A stretch of DNA of 64,000 nucleotides from Brenneria bubanii (GTDB lineage: Bacteria; Pseudomonadota; Gammaproteobacteria; Enterobacterales; Enterobacteriaceae), in assembly GCF_022378355.1 (NCBI RefSeq), contig NZ_JAKMAJ010000004.1, positions 1-64,000 on the forward strand, given 5' to 3'. Positions 1 to 8,472 of this stretch are shown here, piece after piece. The notes under the pieces are model-generated. The model saw nothing but the letters and a program-made list of their open reading frames with translations. It did not search any database and was not told the DNA's origin. A program made the translations under genes and the position numbers. Each line of letters starts with the position of its first letter. Within the stretch, counting starts at the first letter, position 1.

Positions 1-5
1 AGTGA

Positions 6-188
6 TCTACTATTCTGAGAAGTTATTTAGGTGGCGCAAGACCTGATGTCTATAACCCTCAGACTGGTGAAGTTTTCGATTATAAATTTACCCGAAACTC
101 AAGAAGTCCTATCAGTCAACGCCAACAGCAAAATAACATTAATAATCTGCCTAAAGTCAGTTCGCAAACTGCAATACATCCGAGATAA
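6..188 (+). pseudogene. Rhs/CDI-type toxin C-terminal tip, remnant
   Basis: Frame 3 reads SYLGGARPDVYNPQTGEV, then FDYKF and a hydrophilic tail ending IHPR before TAA at 186-188. The stretch RPDV...EVFDYK resembles the D...(D/E)xK arrangement of restriction-endonuclease-fold toxin tips (family knowledge, from memory), so a nuclease tip is plausible. A TGA at 3-5 in the same frame shows it is broken at, or just before, the window edge. It lies directly before an immunity-type gene, the usual toxin-immunity order. Confidence 0.6.
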
Positions 189-192
189 TGAT

Positions 193-855
193 ATGAAAGC
201 ATTAACTACAACTGAAAAAAAGAGTGTTCTAGATGATTGGAAGAATGCTCTAAATGTTTATGAAAAATATAAAACTCTATATTTGATTAAGAGAAATGGC
301 CCTGTTTTATGTGGTGTTTATTTAAAGCCCGTTTATAGTGGTGAACATTATGTTCCTGTCTTTCATACTCATTCAGTGTTGAGCATTTTTCCTGCTGTAA
401 GTATGTGTACACCATTTGGTTTATTGAATAAAAAAGGTGTTGGTGATTCTATCAGCTTTAAGAGGCATAAAGAAAATTTACAAGATCTTGTTGATAAGTT
501 CAGGGAGCAATGTTCAATAGCGTTCTGCAGTGAGTTATCATTCAGTCAGCTTAATAAGTTGTATGAAGACGATATCAATACTTCTTTAATATATCCAGCT
601 CATACGATGAAAAGCCATGTGTTACTGGCGTTTTGGTTCGGATATACAGAAAAGAGTCACCAACTTCTTTTACGTTATAAAAATATTATTAAGTCTTGGC
701 CTGATGAAGCTAAACGGCGATTTAATGGTGATAATGCATGGGAAGAGGATGTAAGCTCACAAATGGATATTGATAAACTGCATAATACAGTTAATAAAGA
801 GTTGGCAAAATTTAAATTAACCAAGTTGAAAGATCATGGATTATTGCCTGATTAG
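193..855 (+). CDS. putative immunity protein for the preceding toxin tip
   Basis: This 220-residue protein starts at the ATG five bases after the stop of the toxin tip; the longer open frame back to base 31 is the tip read out of frame. It has no signal peptide or membrane segment and is AT-rich like the other orphan immunity genes here. I do not recognise the family. The immunity role rests only on position after a toxin tip and on the hairpin that follows. Expected action, if correct, is cytoplasmic binding and neutralisation of the cognate toxin domain. Confidence 0.6.
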   Translation: MKALTTTEKKSVLDDWKNALNVYEKYKTLYLIKRNGPVLCGVYLKPVYSGEHYVPVFHTHSVLSIFPAVSMCTPFGLLNKKGVGDSISFKRHKENLQDLVDKFREQCSIAFCSELSFSQLNKLYEDDINTSLIYPAHTMKSHVLLAFWFGYTEKSHQLLLRYKNIIKSWPDEAKRRFNGDNAWEEDVSSQMDIDKLHNTVNKELAKFKLTKLKDHGLLPD

Positions 856-873
856 TTAAGGTTAAAGTAAAAA

Positions 874-903
874 GCCGGAAGAGATCGCAACGATCTTTCC
901 GGC
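874..903 (+). terminator. immunity-cassette hairpin, copy 1
   Basis: The left arm GCCGGAAGAGATCG pairs with CGATCTTTCCGGC across a three-base loop, with one bulged base. It is followed by GTTTTACTTTATT. It starts 18 bases after the immunity stop and is the best-preserved member of the GCCGGAAG hairpins in this region (also near 2429, 10614 and 13426). Confidence 0.7.
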
Positions 904-933
904 GTTTTACTTTATTAGCGTTCAGGTCAGCCG

Positions 934-1196
934 CTACAAATTAATCTGTGTCTCAATAATAATCCTCCCCCTTACCACCGTGACGGTAACAGGCATCCCG
1001 GTAATAAATCCGGATTCTTCGAGCCAGCGGCCTTTAAGATTTATGGCGCAGGGCGGGTTGGATTTACCATTATGCGGGGCGTACCCCACCGCGTAGTAAC
1101 GTCCTGTTTAACGGTGGCGGCTGACTTTATAGGTAACTACTCTTGTTAGTTGCTTGTGGTGAGCGGGCTGGCGTGTTGCAAGCACGTCAGTTCCGC
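934..1196 (-). pseudogene. SymE-like toxin remnant, internal stop
   Basis: The minus strand reads YAVGYAPHNGKSNPP, then INLKGRWLEESGFITGMPVT and VVRGRIIIETQINL before TAG at 934-936. This matches the SymE family pattern (INLKGxWLExAGFxTGxPVxV; SymE is a SOS-induced endoribonuclease with an AbrB-like fold). A TAA at about 1110 interrupts VSRHR-TGRYY, where the family usually has Lys, and no start codon is visible upstream. SymE genes are common neighbours of rhs loci in enterics. Confidence 0.8.
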
Positions 1197-1206
1197 GTTA
1201 ACTGCG

Positions 1207-1572
1207 TTACTTTGCCAGCGCCTGTAACTGCTTTTTGGTTAAAAAGGCATCCAGCAACTTCTTAATCACTTCTTTATCCTCATCAGGCAACTGCTCGACT
1301 TCCTGAAACTGCCGCAGTAGTTCGCGGTCTTCAAATCTTGCCTTAGCCGCTTCATCGGTTGCCCCTTTCAGCAGCTAATCCCTGGTAACATCCAGCGTAT
1401 AGGCCAAACGTTTTAACGTGTCGTCGCCCGGTCGGGATGTGCCGCGCTCGAAGCGGCCAATATGGGTGTAATGCAGGTCGGCCAGCTTGCCGAGTTCAGA
1501 CTGTGAAAGTCCTTTTTGTCTGCGCAGGTCGCGCAGGCGTTGTGCAAATCCGGTGTCGTTCACGTCTGTCAT
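1207..1572 (-). pseudogene. XRE-family transcriptional regulator, nonsense mutation
   Basis: It starts at an ATG preceded by GAGG. Residues 9-65 form a Cro/C1 helix-turn-helix (LRDLRRQKGLSQSELGKLAD, then HIGRFERGTSRP). Translation stops at TAG (1375-1377) just after LDVTRD, but the same frame resumes immediately with LLKGATDEAAKARFEDRELL and continues to TAA at 1207-1209. The intact protein would have about 121 residues with an acidic helical tail typical of small antitoxin-like regulators. The truncated product still contains the full HTH, so residual DNA binding is possible. Confidence 0.8.
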
Positions 1573-1740
1573 ATCAAGCACCTCAGTCATCATGGTGGTA
1601 TCAAAAAAAGCCATGTTGCCGTCATCATCCATGCTTTGGTGCATTAATATGGACTTTACATGCTTGATTTGATGAATGATGAAAGCTACCTCATCAAGCA
1701 TAAATGCTTTATCAGAAATATTTTTATAAGGATATGAGTC

Positions 1741-1806
1741 ATGGCACGCATCCCCGAATCCGAGCTGCAGCACCTGAAGGCCGCCGAGTTCCAGTACGTG
1801 GATTGA
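1741..1806 (+). mobile_element. 5' fragment of a P4-type phage primase gene
   Basis: ATG followed by MARIPESELQHLKAAE then FQYVD and a stop. The MARIPExELQxLK start is that of CHC2 zinc-finger (P4 alpha-like) primases of satellite phages and integrative elements (recognised from memory). Only about 16 residues match before divergence. This suggests that an integrative element once occupied the site. Confidence 0.5.
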
Positions 1807-1941
1807 TCCGCTGGGGTTAGTGGAATTATTCACTTTACAGAATATTCGGCCTTCATGCTGCTGGAGGAACGCTCCGCACAACTATCGAACAAGGGCGAAA
1901 AGCGTTACCTTCTGGAAAGATAACCAATTTAAGGCTGCCAT

Positions 1942-2421
1942 ATGGTTGACATAAATGAAGAGATAAAAAAAATAGAAGCTGCTAACTTTTTCTCAAAAAT
2001 GGGGGCTAACGACCTCCATGGAGGAGATGTGATACTTATCGAAAATGTAAGGAAAGTATTTATTGAACCATTAGATGCTGATTTTAAAGGGAGCTATAAA
2101 AAAATAGAGTGGCTCCCGACGTCACCCACTCAGGATGACCCATTTTATAAAAAACAAGTTAATTAAAAAGATCTTATTGAATTACGTAAAGAGATAAATA
2201 AAAATATAATGGCCGCAACAAGAGAACTCAATAAAGCCGATTTTATTTCTTCTCCTCATGATTTTAGTGTTGCAGCAAGAAATGCAATTTGCTATGCATT
2301 TAGGCAGCTTATCACGGAGAGATATTTTTCTCTTGGTGGCAGATGGGAGAAGATCACTAATATTTATTATTCGGGTCATTGGCCTGTAGGTTTTACAAAA
2401 GAAAAATATATAGTGATTTAA
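1942..2421 (+). pseudogene. orphan immunity-type gene split by an in-frame TAA
   Basis: The frame opens at ATG 1942 ([10 protein letters not shown]) and is interrupted by TAA at 2164-2166. The same frame continues without shift to TAA at 2419-2421, giving about 159 residues in all. The C-terminal half ends with SGHWPVG, similar to the GGWPCG ending of the immunity gene at 10078-10599, which supports reading it as one gene. An internal ATG (2209) could start the second half alone. Family not recognised. Hairpin copy 2 follows 7 bases later. Confidence 0.65.
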
Positions 2422-2428
2422 ATAACAA

Positions 2429-2465
2429 GCCGGAAGTGATCCCAATGATCCTTCCGGCTATTTTT
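2429..2465 (+). terminator. immunity-cassette hairpin, copy 2
   Basis: GCCGGAAGTGATC pairs with GATCCTTCCGGC around a short CCAAT loop (one bulge) and is followed by TATTTTTAC. The stem base is the same as copy 1, while the upper stem differs in sequence but keeps its pairing. Confidence 0.7.
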
Positions 2466-2830
2466 ACCTACTGTTTAGTTCAACGATCAGGGATTAATCT
2501 CTGTCTCAATCACCTGTCTCCCCCGCTCAGCTGCAGCTATCCGGCGCAAGCCTATAATCGCTCTGGTCTGGTCAGCTCTGAACGGCTTAACTGGCAGGAA
2601 ATGCTCAGCGACTACGATGCGAGCGGTTAGCGTGCGCAGGTCGATGACTGCTGGAGCGTCAGGCGCTGGTCAACCGCGGCAGCGGCGAGCCGCACCATCT
2701 GGAACGGGGCTATCGTTACGGCGTGCTGGATCGTCTGGTGGGATAAAGGACGTTATCAGATAGAGCTCGCCGTTATCCCGTATCCAGTCGACGCCAATAT
2801 AAATGATATTGCTGTACCTCACTCAGTCTG
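2466..2830. pseudogene. SymE C-terminal scrap and Rhs core remnants
   Basis: On the minus strand, bases about 2490-2525 read GRQVIETEINP and a stop, the same C-terminus type as the SymE remnant at 934. On the plus strand, AYNRSGLVSSERLNWQEMLS followed by DYDASG, and further on LERGYRYGVLDRLVG with GRYQIEL, match the RHS repeat pattern (YDxxGxL ... YxYDAxxRL). Stops and shifts separate the pieces. These are fragments of the long extracellular Rhs shell, not an active gene. Confidence 0.6.
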
Positions 2831-2984
2831 TATTTATATTACCGTGTAATTTACAATAACTTTGTGCAGATAAAACTATCAGGGTAGGGCGGTAGCATAT
2901 GAACGATGATGCGAAGCGTTGGGTAATTTACAACCGAAATTGATGTCATGACTCGACGGATGAACAGAATTCGTATCTGGCCTG

Positions 2985-3327
2985 ATAGGGTTAGCGAGAG
3001 GCCTGAGACCGCAAGCGTATGTTCACAATCCACTGGGGTTGGCTGCATCTGGATGCCATGGCATAGAAAAACCTAAGAAAGTATCTAATTCTAACTTACC
3101 ACATGCCATAGATAGAGCCGTTGAGCTCGGTATTTATCCAGATGGAAAAACTGCTTCTGATGCTTTAAAAGATTTAGGAAATTGATAATAATGACTTTCC
3201 TAGAGAAACTATATGGGATGCGGATCGTGTATTAGTTCCGACTGAAAATAATGGCATGGTTGTATATAAAATAGCGAAAAATGGTACCGCTAAAATAAAA
3301 AAGTATTTAATGCATAGCCGGATATGA
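2985..3327 (+). pseudogene. Rhs core end plus toxin tip, frameshifted
   Basis: One frame reads IGLARGLRPQAYVHNPLGLA, which is the conserved Rhs core end (DPIGLAGGxxxYxYVxNPxxWxDPLGL) with WVDP lost, and continues into a tip (CHGIEKPKKV ... DALKDLGN) to TGA at 3183-3185. The next frame carries on with NDFPRETIWDADRVLVPTEN and stops at 3325-3327, so a single frameshift at about 3180 splits the tip. The toxin family is not recognised. No immunity gene follows within 500 bases. Confidence 0.6.
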
Positions 3328-3364
3328 GATGAAAAAAATAAAATCAATCTAGAAGTAAGTGCTG

Positions 3365-3601
3365 CTGGTGATGTGGTTTACCTCGCTCTGCCAGTAACGC
3401 GCGATATTGATGTTCTCACTGAGCCGGGTCAGCACCAGCCCCTTGGGGTACGGGCTGATACGAAATAATGTCACCGACGGTGAAGCCCTCCGGGAAAGGT
3501 GTTCAGCCACTGTGCAGCGACGCGTTCATTGAACGGCTGCAGGCTGAGTCTTTCGAGACAGGGCCACAACTCCCGGGGTTTAAGTATTTAATCCTGGCGA
3601 T
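3365..3601. other. unassigned debris between toxin scraps
   Basis: The minus strand has an open stretch without a start: VTLFRISPYPKGLVLTRLSE and further to a stop near 3365. Another minus frame reads LQPFNERVAAQWLNTFP, resembling the EQPFDERAADWIRDNG tail of the SymE-like remnant at 9640-9790. No intact gene is visible. Confidence 0.3.
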
Positions 3602-3604
3602 TGA

Positions 3605-3877
3605 GTTATCAGTCGCAGGACAGCGCGTTTGGCAGGAAAAAATGAGAATGTGCATAAGTATTTAACGTCGGAAACATATCATCAGGAAAATAAACCGAGA
3701 GCTATCCAGTATATCCAATATGTTAAAACAACAAAATCAGGCATTACTTGTAAATTAGTGCATCGTGTTAGTCGCTTCGCTTCTCAAAAAATTTAGGGGA
3801 CGGACAAACGGGAGCTTTATCGTGATGTCAATGGAAAAGACGTCGTTTGCAATATGGTAAGTGATGGTAGGTTATAG
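3605..3877 (+). pseudogene. polymorphic toxin tip with an in-frame TAG
   Basis: The frame reads AGKNENVHKYLTSETYHQEN, ... HRVSRFASQKI, TAG at 3794-3796, then GTDKRELYRDVNGKDVVCNM and a final TAG at 3875-3877. The next base starts the following immunity ORF, the tight junction usual for a toxin and its immunity gene. A TGA at 3602 closes the frame upstream, so the tip has been cut from its delivery protein. Catalytic family unknown. Confidence 0.55.
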
Positions 3878-4345
3878 ATGATCAATATTAATGCGAATAT
3901 AATTTCTAACCAATCCATTGGTGGTATTTCGTTAAGAGATAATGTGAAATTTTATTTAAATGATATACATTCAAATCATACTGTCAGGTTTTTTGATTAT
4001 TTGTTACCTGATAATGAAAAAAGAATGGCTTATGTTATTGATGAAACAATTACTGTGGCTACGTTAGCAGATGGTTTAATTACATCGATAGGATGCAATG
4101 AGAAATATAAAGGTTTTTATATGAACGCATTGCATACAGGAATGAAAATCTCTGATGTAATTAAACGTACTGATAATCAACGTATATTTAATGGCTGTAT
4201 CATAGTTAATGATGATTTTGGGTTCTCGATTGATCTCCCGTCACCTTATGATGAAATAGCAGATGATATTGATCATATTCCTTTAGATCTTATTTTGAAC
4301 GAGATGAGAGTTTCTGATTATTATTTATGGAAACCTAAAAAATAA
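3878..4345 (+). CDS. putative immunity protein (155 aa)
   Basis: The ATG abuts the stop codon of the toxin tip at 3605-3877, so it is probably the cognate immunity gene. The protein is acidic, with an especially acidic C-terminal third (SPYDEIADDIDHIPLDLIL). It has no signal peptide or membrane helix. I do not recognise the family. The frame is open and codon use is AT-rich like the neighbouring orphan immunity genes. The toxin partner is itself broken, so this is an orphan resistance gene at most. Confidence 0.65.
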   Translation: MININANIISNQSIGGISLRDNVKFYLNDIHSNHTVRFFDYLLPDNEKRMAYVIDETITVATLADGLITSIGCNEKYKGFYMNALHTGMKISDVIKRTDNQRIFNGCIIVNDDFGFSIDLPSPYDEIADDIDHIPLDLILNEMRVSDYYLWKPKK

Positions 4346-4522
4346 ATAAGATCAAAAACAACAGTGACAATCCTTAAAAATTTATTTTGACTTTCATTTA
4401 TTACGATAATACTCAATATCAGTGATTAATCTAAATCAAGATCCCGTCCGATGCTAGTGGCTATTGGTATGTCGGTCATAAATATATTGGCTAGGCTGTT
4501 GAACTCACAATAAGGGCATGTT

Positions 4523-4936
4523 ATGTCAAGTTTTTATTATATTGAACCCGAAGTTAATGGGGAGCTTGGTGACGGAACCATAATGGATACATGCGTATAT
4601 CCGCCTGTTGTAAAAAAGCTGATTTTGTGTTTTTCGGGATGGCTTGGTGATGATTTATTGGAGTGTTATCCATGTTTTGTGGTAACGGAAAGATTAGCTG
4701 ATGAATTGAAAATCGTAGTTAAAGATGATGTTTTTTTTGAAAAAATAAATATCAAAAAATCAGATGAGTTTGATGAGGTCTATCCGGAAAAACTGTTGCC
4801 CCATTTTTATTGGATGAAAATTCTTAATGGAAGAGATATCTTCTTGTCAGAAGATAAAAGGTTAGCCGTATCTGAACGTATAATGAATATTCTAAGTGCT
4901 TTTAATATATCTAACGCTATGATAGAAAAAGCGTAA
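4523..4936 (+). CDS. putative immunity protein, Imm11/DUF1629-like
   Basis: This 137-residue protein starts MSSFYYIEPEVNGELGDG. It carries YPCFVVTERLADEL near residue 50 and a C-terminal DIFLSEDKRLAVSERIMNIL. The paired pattern (a VSERL-type segment, then DxFLxEDxRLxVSER) resembles the Imm11/DUF1629 immunity family as I remember it; this is a tentative family call. It is cytoplasmic, with no signal peptide. The 180 bases before it contain no readable toxin tip. Confidence 0.6.
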   Translation: MSSFYYIEPEVNGELGDGTIMDTCVYPPVVKKLILCFSGWLGDDLLECYPCFVVTERLADELKIVVKDDVFFEKINIKKSDEFDEVYPEKLLPHFYWMKILNGRDIFLSEDKRLAVSERIMNILSAFNISNAMIEKA

Positions 4937-5148
4937 ATTATGCCAGATGCGATCTAAACTAACCCTGCGGTTTTTATTGTCTGTTATTTATTACGTGCTA
5001 TATACTCAATATACGCAGGTTAGCAAAGGCGCTGCGGCAGCCCCAGGTACTGGATATCCTGCTGCAGTTATCAAGCGGTGTGTACTAATTATAGGTAACC
5101 TGTTCTCTGCGTTACCCAATGGCACAATGATTAAAGTAGAGATTATTA

Positions 5149-5637
5149 ATGAATTCAAAATATACTCAGATGATTGATTTACTGATATCCCATAGCCAAA
5201 TTCAAGTGCGTTCCAGGGCATTTGATGAGAAATCAAGCCAATGGGGTGAAATAAACATTAAGCAAGGTGCAATTATTCATGAGGACAACGACTATTTGGT
5301 TTTTGACCCTTTGCCTGAAGATACTTTTGGCGCAAATGTTCATTTGATTTTAACAAATAAATTTGAAGCGGATGAAAACGCCCAGCGTTGTATAATTGTT
5401 CCATTTTTTATTATAAATAAAAATGAGGTTAAAATCGCCTCAGCATCTGAGATGTTTAATGTAGAGCTGAATTTTGAAGAGGGTTTTTATTCTCTTTATT
5501 ATGAAGTCTGTGAAGGGGATGAGGTTTATTATAAGTTAACTTTCATTCCTTCAGAAATGCCAATACAGCCAATGTATTTACTGGACGATCCCTGGGGTGG
5601 GGAGAAGGATAAATCTCTTGTCATAGGACAGGCTTAG
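5149..5637 (+). CDS. ComJ-like nuclease-inhibitor immunity protein
   Basis: The protein has 162 residues. The pattern LISHSQIQVRSRAFDEKSSQ with WGE, a central IIVPF strand, FYSLYYEVCEGDEVYYKLTF, and the end MYLLDDPWGGEKDKSLVIG fits the ComJ (competence nuclease inhibitor) family, which also occurs as immunity in polymorphic toxin loci. If so, it would bind and block a nuclease toxin tip. No matching toxin is left nearby. The start ATG sits in an AT-rich stretch without a strong ribosome site. Confidence 0.65.
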   Translation: MNSKYTQMIDLLISHSQIQVRSRAFDEKSSQWGEINIKQGAIIHEDNDYLVFDPLPEDTFGANVHLILTNKFEADENAQRCIIVPFFIINKNEVKIASASEMFNVELNFEEGFYSLYYEVCEGDEVYYKLTFIPSEMPIQPMYLLDDPWGGEKDKSLVIGQA

Positions 5638-5681
5638 AATCGATGTCCGGGAATATCTTTACTTGGCTCATCCCAGACTTT

Positions 5682-5830
5682 TTATTCCGCCAGCATTATC
5701 CTAAACTCTGCCCGAATAACCATCTTACCTGGCCGCCGCTCAATCTGCGGCGATCGACAGGGCAATTCGCTGCGGATCAGACCGCCGCCGGCAAGATTCA
5801 GCTCGCCGTTATCCCGTGTCCCGTACGCGC
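5682..5830 (-). pseudogene. possible SymE-like C-terminal scrap
   Basis: The minus strand reads QIERRPGKMVIRAEFRIMLA and E before TAA at 5682-5684. The PGxMVIRAE pattern resembles the last strand of SymE proteins, and SymE scraps follow other immunity genes here. The upstream part (NGELNLAGGGLIRSE) does not align with SymE. The bases from here to 6023 show no gene. Confidence 0.3.
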
Positions 5831-6023
5831 TCTGGTAGTCGTTGCTGCACAGTACTGCAACTGCGGGCGATATCGGCATAGGAACGGCGGCGTAGCCTGT
5901 TCCAGACCATAAGCGCACTCGCCCCTGGCGCACAGAGCAGAGCAAACTGGCGCCGAATCCTGGCGGGCCTCGCGCTGCACGTGGTCGTGGATGTGAAGCA
6001 ACGCGACACAACACAACCGCTCA

Positions 6024-6935
6024 TCAGGCCGCGAGTACCAGCTGCGCGTCGCGAAAAGCGTTGTGCAGTAGCCGCCACATATGATGAGCCGCGGGCGAAA
6101 ATCGGCGGTCGGAGTTACGTAACAAGTGGCACTGGGCACTGTTGGCAATGGGGTGGTCGATGGGCACTGCCGTCAGGAAGCCATGGCTGATCGCTTCACG
6201 GGCGGCGTATTCGGTCATAAAAGAGATCCCCAATCCTGCCTGGCTCAAATTCATAGCGGTCGAAAAGAGGTTACAGCGATAAGCCGGGTGAAATTGCCTT
6301 CCTGCGGTTTTGAACATGGCGTTCATATGGCGCTGTAGGCCAAAATTTTCAGTCAGCGCGATCAGGCGGTATTGAGTTAATTCATCGATAGTGACGATGG
6401 GCTGAATAGCGATGGGATGCTGCGGAGAGACCACTGCGCAGATGGGACCCCACTGAAAGCTGTGGCGTTTGAGTTCCGGGTTGCCAATGGGACCGAAGGC
6501 GATCGCCATATCCGCTTCGCCGCTGACGATATCATTGAGCATCTCCTGCATGCTGCAGACAATAATATCAACGAACACGTTAGGGTAGCATTGAGAAAAT
6601 GTACTCATCACACCTTCAATAAAGGTAGTGACCAGTCCTCCGCCTATCCGCACCGAGATGGTCCCGCCGCGCATATGGCGCAAATCTTTCAGGTGGCTTT
6701 CCAGCTTTTCCCGTCGCTGACGGCTTTCGCAATAGTCTTCCGCCAGTAGACGCCCTGCTTCGGTGAGCACTACATTTCTCCCTCTTCGCTCCAGCAGAGG
6801 TAGCTCCAGCGCCCGTTCCAGTTGCGCTATCTGGCGGCTGATGACTGACGGATTGATCCCTAAAATATCAGCGGCTCGTCGAATGCCGCCCTGAATGCCG
6901 ACTTCATACAGATAGCTCATGGGTCTCTCGTGTAA
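6024..6935 (-). CDS. LysR-family transcriptional regulator
   Basis: A 303-residue LysR-type regulator. The N-terminal winged HTH includes GGIRRAADILGINPSVISRQ with IAQLERALELPLLERRGRNV, and the rest is a substrate-binding domain of the usual length. The ATG at 6935 was chosen because AAAGGAG lies nine bases upstream; a longer frame to 7034 would translate through a palindrome and lacks a ribosome site. It is divergent from the yjiH-like gene at 7309, the classic arrangement for a LysR protein controlling the neighbouring transporter-hydrolase operon. The effector cannot be told from sequence. Confidence 0.9.
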   Translation of the reverse strand, partial: LHERPMSYLYEVGIQGGIRRAADILGINPSVISRQIAQLERALELPLLERRGRNVVLTEAGRLLAEDYCESRQRREKLESHLKDLRHMRGGTISVRIGGGLVTTFIEGVMSTFSQCYPNVFVDIIVCSMQEMLNDIVSGEADMAIAFGPIGNPELKRHSFQWGPICAVVSPQHPIAIQPIVTIDELTQYRLIALTENFGLQRHMNAMFKTAGRQFHPAYRCNLFSTAMNLSQAGLGISFMTEYAAREAISHGFLTAVPIDHPIANSAQCHLLRNSDRRFSPAAHHMWRLLHNAFRDAQLVLAA

Positions 6936-6954
6936 CATCGTTTCTCGCTCCTTT

Positions 6955-6971
6955 GTTGACCTAAGGTCAAC
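6955..6971. promoter_or_regulatory. perfect 17-bp palindrome upstream of the LysR gene
   Basis: GTTGACCT-A-AGGTCAAC has 8-base arms around one central base. It lies 20-36 bases upstream of the LysR start, just before its ribosome site. LysR proteins usually autoregulate through dyad sites in the divergent region, so this is a good candidate operator. No binding data are implied. Confidence 0.5.
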
Positions 6972-7308
6972 AATAACATCCTTTAATAGGCATTTATCAT
7001 CCTGACTAGTTATAGATAATCGTAATTCCGACAAAAAAACCGGAATGGAGGAAAACGCAGGGCAGATAAGACAGATACGCTAATAAGACAGGCAAACTCA
7101 GGCTGTCAAAGAATAAGATATCGCTATGACGCTAGCGAGGATGAATAAGGGAGGAGGATGCCTGCCAGCCTCTTTTCAGATCAACGAATCGTTCTTATTT
7201 ATCGATAGATCTATTAGCTAAATAATAAAACAAAAATAACAAAAAATTAACAACGGTTCAAATGGCAAGCAATCGGACAGATGATTTTATTATGTAAGAG
7301 GGTAGGGT
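6972..7308. promoter_or_regulatory. divergent intergenic region between LysR gene and yjiH-like gene
   Basis: About 340 bases, AT-rich from 7195 to 7290. It must hold promoters for the divergent genes. Apart from the palindrome at its LysR end I see no clear operator or small gene. Confidence 0.5.
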
Positions 7309-7992
7309 ATGAGTGAAAATAAAACGTTGGAATGTTCCTCCGACAAAACGGCAAATGAGTGGAAAGTCGGGCCCGGAGCCTGGATTTCACTGGTTGTAGT
7401 ATTAATTGTTTTCTCAGGATTGCTTTTTAAAGTTGAAGGGATGCCTTGGCTAGGGGCTTTTGACTTCACCACGCTTGGCGGCACGTTTGGAACCATGAAA
7501 ACGCCGGAAACCAACTCCTTTATTGGCAGTGGCGGCATCAGCGCCAAGGCAGGGTTCTTATTTGCACTATCGCTGGTACCCACGGTAATGCTGGCTCTGG
7601 GACTGTTGGAGATTTTTACCCACTATGGCGCGATTCGCGCGGCGCATAAGCTGCTAACGCCGTTGTTACGGCCATTACTTGGGATTCCCGGTTATACCGG
7701 ACTGGCCTTGATTACCGATTTACAGAGTACCGATGCCGGTGCCGCTTTGACTAAAGAGTTGTATGACAGTAAAAAAATCACTCGTAAAGATGTCATCATC
7801 ATGGGGTCCTGGCAATATTCCGGCGCGGGCCTGATTAATAACTATTTCTCTATTGGTTCGGCGCTGTTCGCTTCATTGACCATTCCCATTATTATCCCAC
7901 TACTTTTAATGTTTGTGCTGAAATTCGTCGGTGCGGCAATCACCAGAATGGTTCTGAATTCTGCCTATAAAGGAGATTTTGAAAATGAGTAA
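7309..7992 (+). CDS. yjiH: YjiH-type nucleoside-recognition (Gate) domain membrane protein
   Basis: An integral inner-membrane protein of 227 residues with a membrane segment at about 27-45, a Gate domain (LITDLQSTDAGAALTKELYD in the middle) and several later helices. It pairs with the YjiG-type protein encoded next, with a four-codon overlap region. In E. coli yjiH-yjiG precede iadA (isoaspartyl dipeptidase) and are presumed to form a two-part transporter; here an M20 hydrolase takes iadA's place. The start ATG follows AGGGTAGGGT. The substrate is unknown but is probably the compound cleaved by the hydrolase. Confidence 0.8.
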   Translation: MSENKTLECSSDKTANEWKVGPGAWISLVVVLIVFSGLLFKVEGMPWLGAFDFTTLGGTFGTMKTPETNSFIGSGGISAKAGFLFALSLVPTVMLALGLLEIFTHYGAIRAAHKLLTPLLRPLLGIPGYTGLALITDLQSTDAGAALTKELYDSKKITRKDVIIMGSWQYSGAGLINNYFSIGSALFASLTIPIIIPLLLMFVLKFVGAAITRMVLNSAYKGDFENE

Positions 7993-8452
7993 TTCGGCAA
8001 AAGTCTCCAGTAACCCGTTTGATATTTTCGTTATCGGTGCGCGGAAAGGATTTAATATCGCCATCAACAATCTGATGCCGAATGTATTAATGGCTTATGT
8101 TATCGCTGAAATGCTGAATTTGCTCGGCGTGATGCAAATAATCGGCCACCTCTGCGAACCCTTGATGGGGCTGTTCGGTCTGCCAGGCGAAGCGATTACC
8201 GTCCTGCTGACCTCCTGGCTTTCAGCCTCTGCGGGTACCGGCGTGGCGGTAAGCCTGTTGAGCAAAGGTACCCTCAATGTGACAGATATAACTATTCTGA
8301 TCCCGGCCATCTTCCTGATGGGTTCGCAGCTCCAGTACATGGGGCGTCTGCTTGGGGTCGCGGATGTTCCAAAAAAATATTGGCCGCTGCTGATGGTGGT
8401 TAGCGTGATCAACGCCGTTATCGCCATGCTGGTCATGCGCGTGATTGCATAA
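7985..8452 (+). CDS. yjiG: YjiG-type Gate domain membrane protein
   Basis: A 155-residue membrane protein with 4-5 hydrophobic helices and the Gate-domain signature LTSWLSASAGTGVAVSLLSK. The ATG at 7985 lies nine bases after AAAGGAG and overlaps the end of the yjiH-like gene by eight bases, so translation is probably coupled. A TTG at 7979 is too close to the ribosome site. It presumably forms the second half of the transporter with the preceding protein. Confidence 0.8.
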   Translation: MSNSAKVSSNPFDIFVIGARKGFNIAINNLMPNVLMAYVIAEMLNLLGVMQIIGHLCEPLMGLFGLPGEAITVLLTSWLSASAGTGVAVSLLSKGTLNVTDITILIPAIFLMGSQLQYMGRLLGVADVPKKYWPLLMVVSVINAVIAMLVMRVIA

Positions 8453-8472
8453 TAACAGGCAAGGAGTAAGAC

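Noticed and set aside
1437-1672. Plus-strand ORFs over the XRE regulator
   Set aside because: They are the antisense shadow of the regulator; no ribosome site or familiar sequence.
5798-6190. Several overlapping ORFs on both strands around 5.8-6.2 kb
   Set aside because: High-GC patch with open frames in all phases; none has a ribosome site or recognisable motif, and part is antisense to the LysR gene.
6936-7034. N-terminal extension of the LysR protein
   Set aside because: Would code through the perfect palindrome and lacks a ribosome site; the HTH begins normally after the ATG at 6935.
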